Positions 8,490 through 13,255 of a stretch of DNA of 19,117 nucleotides are shown piece after piece. The DNA is from SIG452 sp045656345 (GTDB lineage Bacteria > Bacillota > Clostridia > UMGS1840): assembly GCA_045656345.1 (NCBI GenBank), contig JAZOQZ010000148.1, positions 1 to 19,117 on the forward strand, read 5' to 3'. The translations under genes and the position numbers were made by a program. The notes under the pieces were generated by a model that saw only the letters and a program-made list of their open reading frames with translations, searched no databases and had not been told where the DNA came from. The first letter of the stretch is position 1. The number at the start of each line of letters is the position of its first letter.

Positions 8490-8576
8490 GTTGTGTACCT
8501 CCGATATATGTTAAGTGTGGATTAGTTTATTTTGTTCTGTGTCAGCCCCTTTTCGTGTCGGCCCGTAAGGTTGGCC

Positions 8577-8602
8577 CCCGCTAAACTCTACGCCCTAGCG
8601 GG
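8577..8602 (-). other. Hairpin in the 5' leader of the 8253-8489 gene
   Basis: CCCGCTA (8577-8583) and TAGCGGG (8596-8602) form a perfect 7-bp inverted repeat with a 12-base loop. A further GGCC...GGCC pair lies at about 8560-8576. In the minus-strand transcript these sit between the promoter at 8638-8666 and the start codon at 8489. The leader 8490-8637 is GC-rich and holds no gene, which suggests a folded RNA leader or cis-regulatory RNA. I do not recognise a known riboswitch class. Confidence 0.45.
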
Positions 8603-8635
8603 TGGGCGGTGTTTGTTGTCCTGTTCTTTATGTAC

Positions 8636-8684
8636 TTATTATATACCCAATGAGTACAAAAATCAAGATGGGATAATGCACAAA
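8636..8684. repeat. Direct repeat, copy 1 (promoter-operator module)
   Basis: This 49-bp segment matches 9336-9384 at 44 of 49 positions, exactly 700 bp away, and covers the -10, operator, -35 and upstream flank. The identity runs past the core promoter to a CACAAA element, so it is a duplicated regulatory module rather than chance promoter similarity. Confidence 0.8.
8638..8666 (-). promoter_or_regulatory. Promoter-operator A for the 8253-8489 gene
   Basis: Read on the minus strand: -35 TTGATT (8661-8666), 17-bp spacer, perfect -10 TATAAT (8638-8643). The spacer contains the 13-bp imperfect dyad TACTCATTGGGTA (8644-8656), half-sites TACYC/GRGTA. The same arrangement recurs at 9338-9366 and a variant at 8707-8735, so the dyad is probably an operator that blocks RNA polymerase. 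Confidence 0.75.
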
Positions 8685-8707
8685 GGTAGCGGGATAAAGT
8701 TGTGCAT
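8676..8707. repeat. 8-bp inverted repeat between tandem promoters
   Basis: ATGCACAA (8676-8683) and TTGTGCAT (8700-8707) are perfect inverted copies separated by 16 bp. They lie between promoter A and promoter variant C. The half-site GCACA also recurs at 8730-8734 and several times at 9391-9423, so it may be a second protein-binding element. Confidence 0.5.
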
Positions 8708-8735
8708 TTATACCCAAAGAGTACAAAACGCACAA
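8707..8735 (-). promoter_or_regulatory. Weak promoter-operator variant C
   Basis: On the minus strand a -10 TATAAA (8707-8712) lies 17 bp from a weak -35 TTGTGC (8730-8735). The operator-like TACTCTTTGGGTA (8711-8723) differs by one base from the dyad in modules A and B. It sits just after the terminator of the XRE gene. It could be an extra operator for promoter A or a weak second promoter. Confidence 0.5.
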
Positions 8736-8760
8736 AAGCCGGGGATCATTCCCCGGCTTT
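8730..8760 (-). terminator. Terminator overlapping the 3' end of the XRE gene
   Basis: AAAGCCGGGGA (8735-8745) and TCCCCGGCTTT (8750-8760) form an 11-bp stem; the 4-base loop is part of the stop codon region (stop at 8746-8748 on the minus strand). On the minus strand the stem is followed by T-rich sequence (TTTTGTGCGTTTTG). The last codons of the gene are thus part of the terminator. Confidence 0.75.
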
Positions 8761-8928
8761 GATCTTGCCTTCATTGACAAGTTTGTATTCCATAAGCTTC
8801 AAGAGGTATTCCGGGCATTCACGCAAGCCCAATTCCCAATTCTGAACGGTTCTATATGGAATCTCAAAGTATTCCGCAAACTGCCCACGGGTCATTCCTG
8901 ATCCTTCACGAAGTTTCTTGAATGTCAT
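8746..8928 (-). CDS. Small XRE-type helix-turn-helix protein, 60 aa
   Basis: The minus-strand ATG at 8928 has AAAGGATG upstream. The protein is essentially one HTH domain: MTFKKLREGSGMTRGQFAEY, then FEIPYRTVQNWELGLRECPE, where GMTRGQFAEYF...PYRTVQNWE is the HTH pair typical of XRE/lambda-repressor-like proteins. It has no dimerisation or protease-sensitive domain. It lies downstream of the 8995-9294 gene, with which it is probably co-transcribed from promoter B. The same operator dyad controls both accessory units, so this protein is a good candidate for the autorepressor of the block; that link is inference. Confidence 0.8.
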   Translation of the reverse strand: MTFKKLREGSGMTRGQFAEYFEIPYRTVQNWELGLRECPEYLLKLMEYKLVNEGKIKAGE

Positions 8929-8969
8929 TGTTCATCATCCTTTCTGTTAGTAGGGTTTTTCTTATGTGG

Positions 8970-8990
8970 TGGGCGGGTTGCCCCCGCCCA
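8970..8990. other. GC-rich hairpin between two accessory genes
   Basis: TGGGCGGG (8970-8977) and CCCGCCCA (8983-8990) form a perfect 8-bp stem with a 5-base loop. It lies just after the stop of the 8995-9294 gene and before the XRE gene. No T tract follows on either strand, so it looks like an mRNA-stabilising or processing hairpin rather than a terminator. Confidence 0.5.
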
Positions 8991-8994
8991 GTGG

Positions 8995-9294
8995 TTAGTA
9001 TACGAAGGGCATGCTATTGATTGATGCCATGTAAGTGTTGTTGCAAGGGTCAAAGCATTCGTTTTCGGGTTCTTCGTAAGGGTGTCCGAAAAGTTCTTCG
9101 ATTATGGTTGCTTTGACTGCTTTCTTCATTGCCTTGTATTTTGCTGGGCTTCTAAACATTCCAAGAATACTGATGAACTTAACGGTTGCGATCCAATCTT
9201 CTTCGGAAAGCTGATCCTTCAGCGTTTCGAAGAATGCGTTCTGCTGTTCAACGGGAAGGTGGATGATGGTTTCAGCAAATTCGGTGGTGGTCAT
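8995..9294 (-). CDS. Accessory protein of unknown function, 99 aa
   Basis: The longer open frame extends upstream, but the start at 9294 (MTTTEFAETIIHLPVEQQNA) has an AAAGGAGA Shine-Dalgarno at correct spacing and lies 44 bp from promoter B, so it is preferred. The N-terminal ~75 residues are alpha-helical (FFETLKDQLSEEDW, YKAMKKAVKATIIEELF); the C-terminus is acidic with two Cys (ENECFDPCNN). I do not recognise the family. It is the first gene of the probable operon with the XRE protein and could be its partner or a lysogenic-conversion factor; this is inference. Confidence 0.65.
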   Translation of the reverse strand: MTTTEFAETIIHLPVEQQNAFFETLKDQLSEEDWIATVKFISILGMFRSPAKYKAMKKAVKATIIEELFGHPYEEPENECFDPCNNTYMASINSMPFVY

Positions 9295-9335
9295 AATTAT
9301 TATCTCCTTTATTGTTTGGCTCCTTGTTTGTGCCT

Positions 9336-9384
9336 TTATTATATACCCAATGAGTACAAATATCAAGATGGAATGTTCCACAAA
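9336..9384. repeat. Direct repeat, copy 2 (promoter-operator module)
   Basis: Second copy of the 49-bp module at 8636-8684, with 44 of 49 positions identical and the same orientation. Confidence 0.8.
9338..9366 (-). promoter_or_regulatory. Promoter-operator B for the 8995-9294 / XRE operon
   Basis: On the minus strand: -35 TTGATA (9361-9366), 17-bp spacer, -10 TATAAT (9338-9343). The spacer carries the same 13-bp dyad (9344-9356) as promoter A. The start codon is 44 bp downstream. Upstream (9378-9423) are five irregularly spaced GCACA/CCACA elements, possibly a second binding site. Confidence 0.75.
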
Positions 9385-9422
9385 ATTACAGCACAAAACC
9401 ATGCACAATGCACATAACGCAC

Positions 9423-9457
9423 AAAAAAGAAGCACCGCCATAAACGGCAGTGCTTCT
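9423..9457 (-). terminator. Terminator of the recombinase gene
   Basis: Read on the minus strand, AGAAGCACTGCC (9446-9457) pairs with GGCGGTGCTTCT (9428-9439) with one G-U pair and a 6-base loop, followed by a run of T (9423-9428). On the plus strand the same hairpin has a C/A mismatch. It lies about 110 bp after the recombinase stop and beyond the candidate attP. Confidence 0.8.
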
Positions 9458-9497
9458 CTTCTTTTTGGCAAACTATCGAGCACATCTAAAAGTTGCG

Positions 9498-9547
9498 CTC
9501 TTCTATCATGGATGTGCTGATTCATAGGCTCCCCAATGATAGAAGTG
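9498..9547. other. attP: Candidate attP for the large serine recombinase
   Basis: CTTCTATCAT (9500-9509) and ATGATAGAAG (9536-9545) are perfect 10-bp inverted arms around a 26-bp asymmetric core centred at 9522/9523. The total of about 46-50 bp, with distal symmetric arms, fits the known size and plan of serine-integrase attP sites. It lies 20 bp beyond the 3' end of the recombinase gene in a non-coding gap. A second inverted pair, AGCACATC (9479-9486) and GATGTGCT (9511-9518), overlaps it. A symmetric site argues for an intact attP rather than attL or attR. The crossover dinucleotide cannot be fixed from sequence alone. Confidence 0.6.
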
Positions 9548-9564
9548 CTAAAAACACAGTGGTA

Positions 9565-11151
9565 TCAAACCTTCAGTTTGACATCCAATTCGATTGGTGT
9601 GTCTGACCAGCCTGATTCAAATTTTGTGACTTTAACAGCAAGTCGCTGACCTCTCACACGGCTATATGTGATCCGATCGATACATGCTTTCAGAAGCGCA
9701 TTCTTTTTCAGCGCATCTACATCTTGGCTTTTCAGTGCTTCCAATGCGGCTGAAAATGTGCTAATCTTTTCAGTATAGTCCACAGGTTCCGGCATTGATT
9801 CGTAGGCTTTGCACAGTGCTTGTCGGACTTCTTCTTTTTCCCTCAACACCTTTTCGTTCAGGGTATCAAAAATGTGCTTTGGCATGGCTTCTTCGGAATA
9901 TTTTTCCCATTGGCTGATTTCTTTTTTCTCCAATTCCAAAGCCTTTGCTTCAAGTTGCTTGATTAACCGGGCATGGAGTTTCACGGAATCACTTTCATCG
10001 TTCTGAATCCTGATTTCAAATTCTTCAATACACTGTTTCAGAATTTCACTGGTTCGGTCAATCAAAACTTCGTATGTGGAAGACCGGGTTTTGCAGTGTG
10101 ATTGATCTGGACATACAACTCTTGGCGGTTCGTCCTTTTTGTTTTGTAAAATCATTGCCCTTCCGCAAGAACAGAACAACAGGCCAGCAAAGACATTGTG
10201 GGTTTTCACTTCCGGTTTTGTTCTTGGGTTTTTTCCGGTTCTTTCCTGGGCTGCATTGTATAAGTCGAGCGGCACAATACCATCGTGTTTGCCTTCAAAA
10301 ACAAGGTATTCACCGATCTTGTTGTGCGGTCTGGTTTTCAAAAATTCGCCATCTTCAACGATAGTGACGGTTTTTCTCCAATTCCAACGAACCTTTCCGA
10401 TGTAATGGACGTTCCGTAACATGTCCTTGATGCTGGATGCTTGCCAGTGATCTCCTTTTGGCGGTTTAATGTGCAGACTATCGAGATAACTTGCAATGCG
10501 CCTTCGTCCCATATTTTCGTTGACATACAGGTCAAAAATCATTCGCACAACATCTGCCTGTTCTTTGTTTTCTTTCAGGGTTGGACATTCTCTTTTTCCA
10601 TCCAGCACCTTCGTTCTGTCAAACCCATACGGGGGTTTTGGAGAAATATAGTTTCCTTGGCTGACAGAAAGCAATTTTCCACGGGCTTGAATTTTCTTGT
10701 AATACTCAAGGTATTCATTGCCTTGCTTGAGCTTCCGTTCAAATGCTTCCCAATCATATTCGTCACGAAGATCATAAATTCTTTCCGGTGTGATTACCAG
10801 CGTGTTTGAGTGCTTTAACAGCTTCATCAATCGGCCGATATCTTCCAGATCACCACGGGTCAAACGCTGCGGCTCAACCACTTTGACAGCTTTGATTTTT
10901 GGCGATTCGATCAAGCGGAGAACCTTTTGGATTTCGGGTCTGCCTTTGATTGTTTCACCGGACACAACTTCCCGGAATTTGTTTTCTTCCGGTACTTTCC
11001 CTCCAAGATGTTCTTCTGCCCATCTGTCCAAAATCGTTTCATGTTTTTGCAAAACTTCTTCCACGCTCAAAAGTGGATCATCTGACTGACTTTTCCGCAG
11101 ATAGTCAAGAATTTCTTCCGGTGTCAGTTTCGGCATTTCTTTGAGATACAT
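9565..11151 (-). CDS. int: Large serine recombinase (phage integrase), 528 aa
   Basis: Residues ~14-150 are the serine resolvase catalytic domain: YLRKS with the nucleophile Ser21 and Arg19, and EPQRLTRGDLEDIG with conserved Arg96/Arg99. Residues ~165-310 match the recombinase domain (PPYGFDR, KDMLRNVHYIGKVRW). A zinc ribbon follows with Cys327, Cys329, Cys347 and Cys353 (FCSCGRAM, CPDQSHC). Residues ~370-450 form a long charged coiled coil that in this family controls synapsis direction. The length is usual for the family. ATG at 11151 follows AAAGGATG. It integrates and, with a directionality factor, excises the phage at attP/attB. It lies 79 bp after the stop of the upstream HTH gene on the same strand, probably one operon, and the candidate attP is next to its 3' end. 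Confidence 0.92.
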   Translation of the reverse strand: MYLKEMPKLTPEEILDYLRKSQSDDPLLSVEEVLQKHETILDRWAEEHLGGKVPEENKFREVVSGETIKGRPEIQKVLRLIESPKIKAVKVVEPQRLTRGDLEDIGRLMKLLKHSNTLVITPERIYDLRDEYDWEAFERKLKQGNEYLEYYKKIQARGKLLSVSQGNYISPKPPYGFDRTKVLDGKRECPTLKENKEQADVVRMIFDLYVNENMGRRRIASYLDSLHIKPPKGDHWQASSIKDMLRNVHYIGKVRWNWRKTVTIVEDGEFLKTRPHNKIGEYLVFEGKHDGIVPLDLYNAAQERTGKNPRTKPEVKTHNVFAGLLFCSCGRAMILQNKKDEPPRVVCPDQSHCKTRSSTYEVLIDRTSEILKQCIEEFEIRIQNDESDSVKLHARLIKQLEAKALELEKKEISQWEKYSEEAMPKHIFDTLNEKVLREKEEVRQALCKAYESMPEPVDYTEKISTFSAALEALKSQDVDALKKNALLKACIDRITYSRVRGQRLAVKVTKFESGWSDTPIELDVKLKV

Positions 11152-11230
11152 TCACAACACATCCTTTGCTGTTTTCTTGATGCTCTGCCGCATATGTTCG
11201 GCATCACCCCCTTCAAAGAATCTCTGTTAA

Positions 11231-11782
11231 TCAGTTTTTATGTGGGATAAACGACTGCAACCATTCGATTTGCTTATCCTTGGCATCCATCTGCCGATCC
11301 TTGAATGCAATCTGTTCCCGGAGGAAGTCAACCTTCTTTTGTGCTTCTGCCCGGACATTAGCCAATTCCTCACGATATTCTATAGACAGATTTTCCATAG
11401 TGTTCTGCAAGTGCTGGCACTGAGCAATGATGGCAGGATTATCAACATAAATTTCTTTCTCTGTTTCCGTGACCAGAACGCAAGGGGATTGACCCCATGC
11501 TCCATTCACCAGAGCTTTCGTTACGGCCTGCATGGTGGTGATTCTCAGGTCTTTTACATCACCGGACATGATCCGGTCAATGGATATCTTAGAAATGTTG
11601 GATTTTTCCGCTATCGTTCCATTCTTCCAACCAAGGTGATCTCTGCGAAGGCGACACCATTCGCACCACCGTTCAACGGTCATTGCAAGAAAATTTGGGC
11701 CGTCACAGGTTTGTCCGATTCGGGAACAACTTATGCAAATGTTGTATGGCTTCTCTTCAAGTGTTTCAGGAGAAAAAGGCAT
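11231..11782 (-). CDS. Cys-rich HTH regulator with coiled coil, 183 aa
   Basis: The start at 11782 is preferred because AGAGG lies about 7 bases upstream; the in-frame ATG at 11797 lacks such a site. The N-terminal ~45 residues hold five cysteines (ICISCSRIGQTC, ERWCEWC), suggesting a small metal-binding module. Residues ~50-95 are an HTH (NGTIAEKSNISKISIDRIMS). Residues ~118-178 are a strongly charged coiled coil (REELANVRAEAQKKVDFLRE), probably for dimers or oligomers. Related HTH proteins are common in clostridial phages and plasmids. It is directly upstream of the recombinase and directly downstream of the six iterons, so it may autoregulate the integrase operon or act with the recombinase. 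No role is proven. Confidence 0.75.
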   Translation of the reverse strand: MPFSPETLEEKPYNICISCSRIGQTCDGPNFLAMTVERWCEWCRLRRDHLGWKNGTIAEKSNISKISIDRIMSGDVKDLRITTMQAVTKALVNGAWGQSPCVLVTETEKEIYVDNPAIIAQCQHLQNTMENLSIEYREELANVRAEAQKKVDFLREQIAFKDRQMDAKDKQIEWLQSFIPHKN

Positions 11783-11800
11783 AACGCAACCTCTCATTTC

Positions 11801-11926
11801 ATCTTATGTGATAGTGGTTTCATCTGATGTGATGCAAAGTGCATCCGATACGATGACAAATGTATCTGATATGATAACAGGTGTATCAAATGTGATAATG
11901 AAAACATCAGATGTGTGTATTGAAAA
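11801..11926. repeat. Six tandem 21-bp iterons
   Basis: ATC begins a unit at 11801, 11822, 11843, 11864, 11885 and 11906, an exact 21-bp period, which is two helical turns. The first 12 bases follow ATCNNATRYGAT (the last unit diverges at bases 11-12); the remaining 9 bases vary and are AT-rich. ATCNGAT is itself a small dyad. The array lies just upstream of the HTH-recombinase operon. A lone ATCCGAT also sits in the promoter at 12072-12100. The fixed helical phase suggests cooperative binding of a protein on one face of the DNA. Confidence 0.85.
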
Positions 11927-11942
11927 TAAGTCACTAAAATGA

Positions 11943-12020
11943 TAGGCTTTAGTCAGGTAAAGCGCAAGCCTACCACACCCGGTGTGGGGATGAAAGTTTG
12001 GCGGCTGGCATCCTCACACC
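11943..12020. other. Block of overlapping inverted repeats, no gene
   Basis: Three inverted repeats follow each other: TAGGCTT (11943-11949) with AAGCCTA (11966-11972); CCACACC (11973-11979) with GGTGTGG (11981-11987), one base between; and GGTGTGGGGATG (11981-11992) with CATCCTCACACC (12009-12020), one wobble, 16-base loop. The last two share GGTGTGG and exclude each other. The stretch 11927-12153 contains no convincing gene apart from this block and the promoter at 12072-12100. It could be a folded RNA, a replication or partition site, or an operator cluster. Confidence 0.6.
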
Positions 12021-12071
12021 ATCTTAAAAATTGTAATTACAGAAAATTGTTTTACTTCCAACAGTTTCCGA

Positions 12072-12100
12072 TTGTATCCGATATTTCAGAATACTATAAT
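12072..12100 (+). promoter_or_regulatory. Rightward promoter of the antisense mini-gene
   Basis: -35 TTGTAT (12072-12077), 17-bp spacer, perfect -10 TATAAT (12095-12100). The iteron core motif ATCCGAT (12076-12082) overlaps the -35 end and spacer, so the factor that binds the iterons may also control this promoter. It would start transcription about 45 bp before the small ORF at 12154. Confidence 0.65.
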
Positions 12101-12153
12101 TCAGATGACAGGAACAGAAGTTCCCATGCTAAACCGGAAAGGATGAAGTCACC

Positions 12154-12294
12154 ATGTCAGCAGTTGACAAATTAGTAAATATTATACTTAATTTCACGCC
12201 AGAACAGTTAAACCAATTCCTAAATGATCCGGTTACCGTATCGATCTTGCGACCTGAAGAAGCATCTGAATCTTGTCTTCCGGAAGTTTCTTGA
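12154..12294 (+). CDS. Small protein converging on the repressor gene, 46 aa
   Basis: ATG at 12154 follows GGAAAGGATG (12136-12145). The product starts MSAVDKLVNIILNFTPEQLN, followed by QFLNDPVTVSILRPEEASES, and ends with a Cys-containing tail; it is probably a short helical protein. I know no function. The gene has its own promoter (12072-12100) and its own terminator (12325-12361), and the last ~60 bp overlap the 3' end of the repressor gene on the opposite strand. Expression would therefore make RNA antisense to the repressor message. It could act as a protein, an antisense RNA, or both. Confidence 0.6.
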   Translation: MSAVDKLVNIILNFTPEQLNQFLNDPVTVSILRPEEASESCLPEVS

Positions 12295-12568
12295 TACAAT
12301 CAATAAGTTCCATCATATCTTCTGAAAGCCCATCGCCTTGTGCGGTGGGCTTTTCTTTTTTGTCTTCGTTGTTTTCTTCTCCAAGCAACTCAGATACCGG
12401 GATATTGAAATAAGTTGACAACTTTTTCAAAACATCCGGAGACGGAACTTCAACCTTGTTCACCTTCCACTTTGTCACAAGAGATTTGCTCAATCCCGCT
12501 TCCAAGGCCGCAGCACTCATTGAAATGCCACGCTGTTTGCAAATGTGAGCATATCTGTCATAAAACAC
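12233..12568 (-). CDS. CI-like XRE repressor, 111 aa
   Basis: The open frame extends further upstream, but the GTG at 12568 (MFYDRYAHICKQRGISMSAA) has an AGGGGG site 9 bases upstream and starts at the family's usual N-terminus. Residues ~5-62 form the HTH domain (SMSAAALEAGLSKSLVTKWK, then VPSPDVLKKLSTYFNIPVSE). A low-complexity linker (NNEDKKEKPTAQGDG) leads to a short helical C-terminus (DMMELIDCIKKLPEDKIQML). There is no S24 peptidase domain, so induction is probably not by RecA-driven self-cleavage. It faces a Cro-like gene across an operator region with four related sites, and is the likely lysogeny repressor. A plus-strand terminator for the antisense mini-gene lies within its linker-coding DNA. 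Confidence 0.85.
   Translation of the reverse strand: MFYDRYAHICKQRGISMSAAALEAGLSKSLVTKWKVNKVEVPSPDVLKKLSTYFNIPVSELLGEENNEDKKEKPTAQGDGLSEDMMELIDCIKKLPEDKIQMLLQVARSIR
12325..12361 (+). terminator. Plus-strand terminator inside the repressor gene
   Basis: AAAGCCCATCGC (12325-12336) pairs with GCGGTGGGCTTT (12342-12353) with one G-U pair and a 5-base loop, followed by TCTTTTTT (12354-12361). The T tract is on the plus strand only. It would end the transcript from 12100 through the mini-gene, about 30 bp after its stop. Confidence 0.75.
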
Positions 12569-12628
12569 AATATCGCACCCCCTATTTTGTGCATAGCGAC
12601 TAAGTTCACGAATTTCACATTTTACCCC

Positions 12629-12657
12629 TTGACGAATTGAAAAACGTGAACTACAAT
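12629..12657 (+). promoter_or_regulatory. Rightward early promoter
   Basis: -35 TTGACG (12629-12634), 17-bp spacer, -10 TACAAT (12652-12657). An operator copy occupies 12636-12651, almost the whole spacer, and another lies just after the likely start site. It would drive the Cro-like gene and the early operon. Confidence 0.75.
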
Positions 12658-12712
12658 AGGGGCGTAGTTGAAAAACGTGAACGGTAGTGCTTTCATATTT
12701 GTTGGCACTTTT

Positions 12713-12741
12713 ATGATAACACGATAGTTCACAAATTTCAA
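12713..12741 (-). promoter_or_regulatory. Leftward promoter of the repressor
   Basis: On the minus strand: -35 TTGAAA (12736-12741), 17-bp spacer, -10 TATCAT (12713-12718). The operator at 12727-12742 covers the -35. The transcript would run leftward across the rightward promoter and reach the repressor GTG at 12568 after a leader of about 135 bases. The two promoters face each other. Confidence 0.6.
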
Positions 12742-12771
12742 CAAATAGCAATGAATGGAGTTGAAGTTTGT

Positions 12772-12969
12772 ATGCTTGCACAATGGATCGGTGATTTTGT
12801 CGGGCGTATGCACCGACACAAAGTAACTATTACACAATTAAGCCAGGAAATGGGCGTTACCCGTGAATACCTGAGTTTAATTCTGAATGGACACAGGGAA
12901 CCAATGGGAATCGAAAAACGAATGAACGATGCGTTGGACAGAGTTATTGAGAAGAGCCGCACGAAATGA
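12772..12969 (+). CDS. Cro-like XRE protein, 65 aa
   Basis: The ATG at 12772 (MLAQWIGDFVGRMHRHKVTI) is chosen because GGAG (12757-12760) lies upstream, although the spacing is long; the in-frame ATG at 12751 has no site. The HTH is TITQLSQEMGVTREYLSLIL, followed by NGHREPMGIEKRMNDALDRV. Its size and place, first gene of the rightward operon opposite the repressor, fit a Cro-type regulator that shuts off repressor synthesis. The role is inferred from position. Confidence 0.75.
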   Translation: MLAQWIGDFVGRMHRHKVTITQLSQEMGVTREYLSLILNGHREPMGIEKRMNDALDRVIEKSRTK

Positions 12970-12990
12970 GAAACCGAGAGGGAAATGTCT

Positions 12991-13230
12991 ATGCGGAATG
13001 ATATTTTGACCGATGCACAAGTTGACACGGAAATTGAGCGGCTGAACGCTTCACCCCTTGTCAAGCTTGCCAGAAAAGAAAGAAGTGTCCGCTATGCACG
13101 CCGCCGATATCTGTACGACCTGAGAAGGCTTGAACAGCGGGGCAAGCAATTAGCGGATGCCGGGTATACGCTGGAATCCCTTGAAGCACTGCTCATCAGG
13201 GAAGATGATGCGGAAGATGAAACCTTATGA
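12991..13230 (+). CDS. Small early phage protein, 79 aa
   Basis: GAGAGGG (12976-12982) gives an 8-base spacing to ATG 12991; the ATG at 12985 is too close. The product (MRNDILTDAQVDTEIERLNA) is helical, highly charged and Arg-rich in its middle (ARKERSVRYARRRYLYDLRR), perhaps nucleic-acid binding. It resembles a conserved unnamed family just after Cro-like genes in clostridial phages. Function unknown. Confidence 0.65.
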   Translation: MRNDILTDAQVDTEIERLNASPLVKLARKERSVRYARRRYLYDLRRLEQRGKQLADAGYTLESLEALLIREDDAEDETL

Positions 13231-13255
13231 AAGAAACTGAAGAGGGGGATTCGGA

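Larger units (their letters stand above)
12604..12742. promoter_or_regulatory. Switch operators, four copies
   Basis: Four 16-bp sites share the imperfect dyad GTTSA-N6-TSAAC: 12604-12619 (GTTCACGAATTTCACA, degenerate right half), 12636-12651 (ATTGAAAAACGTGAAC), 12667-12682 (GTTGAAAAACGTGAAC) and 12727-12742 (GTTCACAAATTTCAAC). One fills the spacer of the rightward promoter and one covers the -35 of the leftward promoter. Repressor and Cro-like protein are the expected ligands. Confidence 0.75.

Noticed and set aside
8199..8525. 108-codon plus-strand ORF
   Set aside because: Antisense to the 78-aa gene, which has a proper Shine-Dalgarno and promoter; it also runs through a terminator.
11124..11204. 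26-codon Cys-rich minus-strand ORF (MPNICGRASRKQQRMCCECI...) before and over the recombinase start
   Set aside because: The G-rich stretch is too close to its ATG and there is no support from context; it might be a leader peptide, but the evidence is too thin.
11801..11926. CRISPR array
   Set aside because: The period is only 21 bp, with no spacer-sized unique segments and no cas genes.
11733..11942. 69-codon plus-strand ORF giving a heptad VSD-type repeat over the iterons
   Set aside because: Its start lies antisense within the HTH gene, no Shine-Dalgarno precedes any useful start, and conservation includes third codon positions; better explained by 21-bp DNA repeats. Not fully excluded.
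12569..12781. N-terminal extension of the repressor frame
   Set aside because: It covers operators and promoters, has no repressor-like sequence, and the GTG at 12568 has a good ribosome site.
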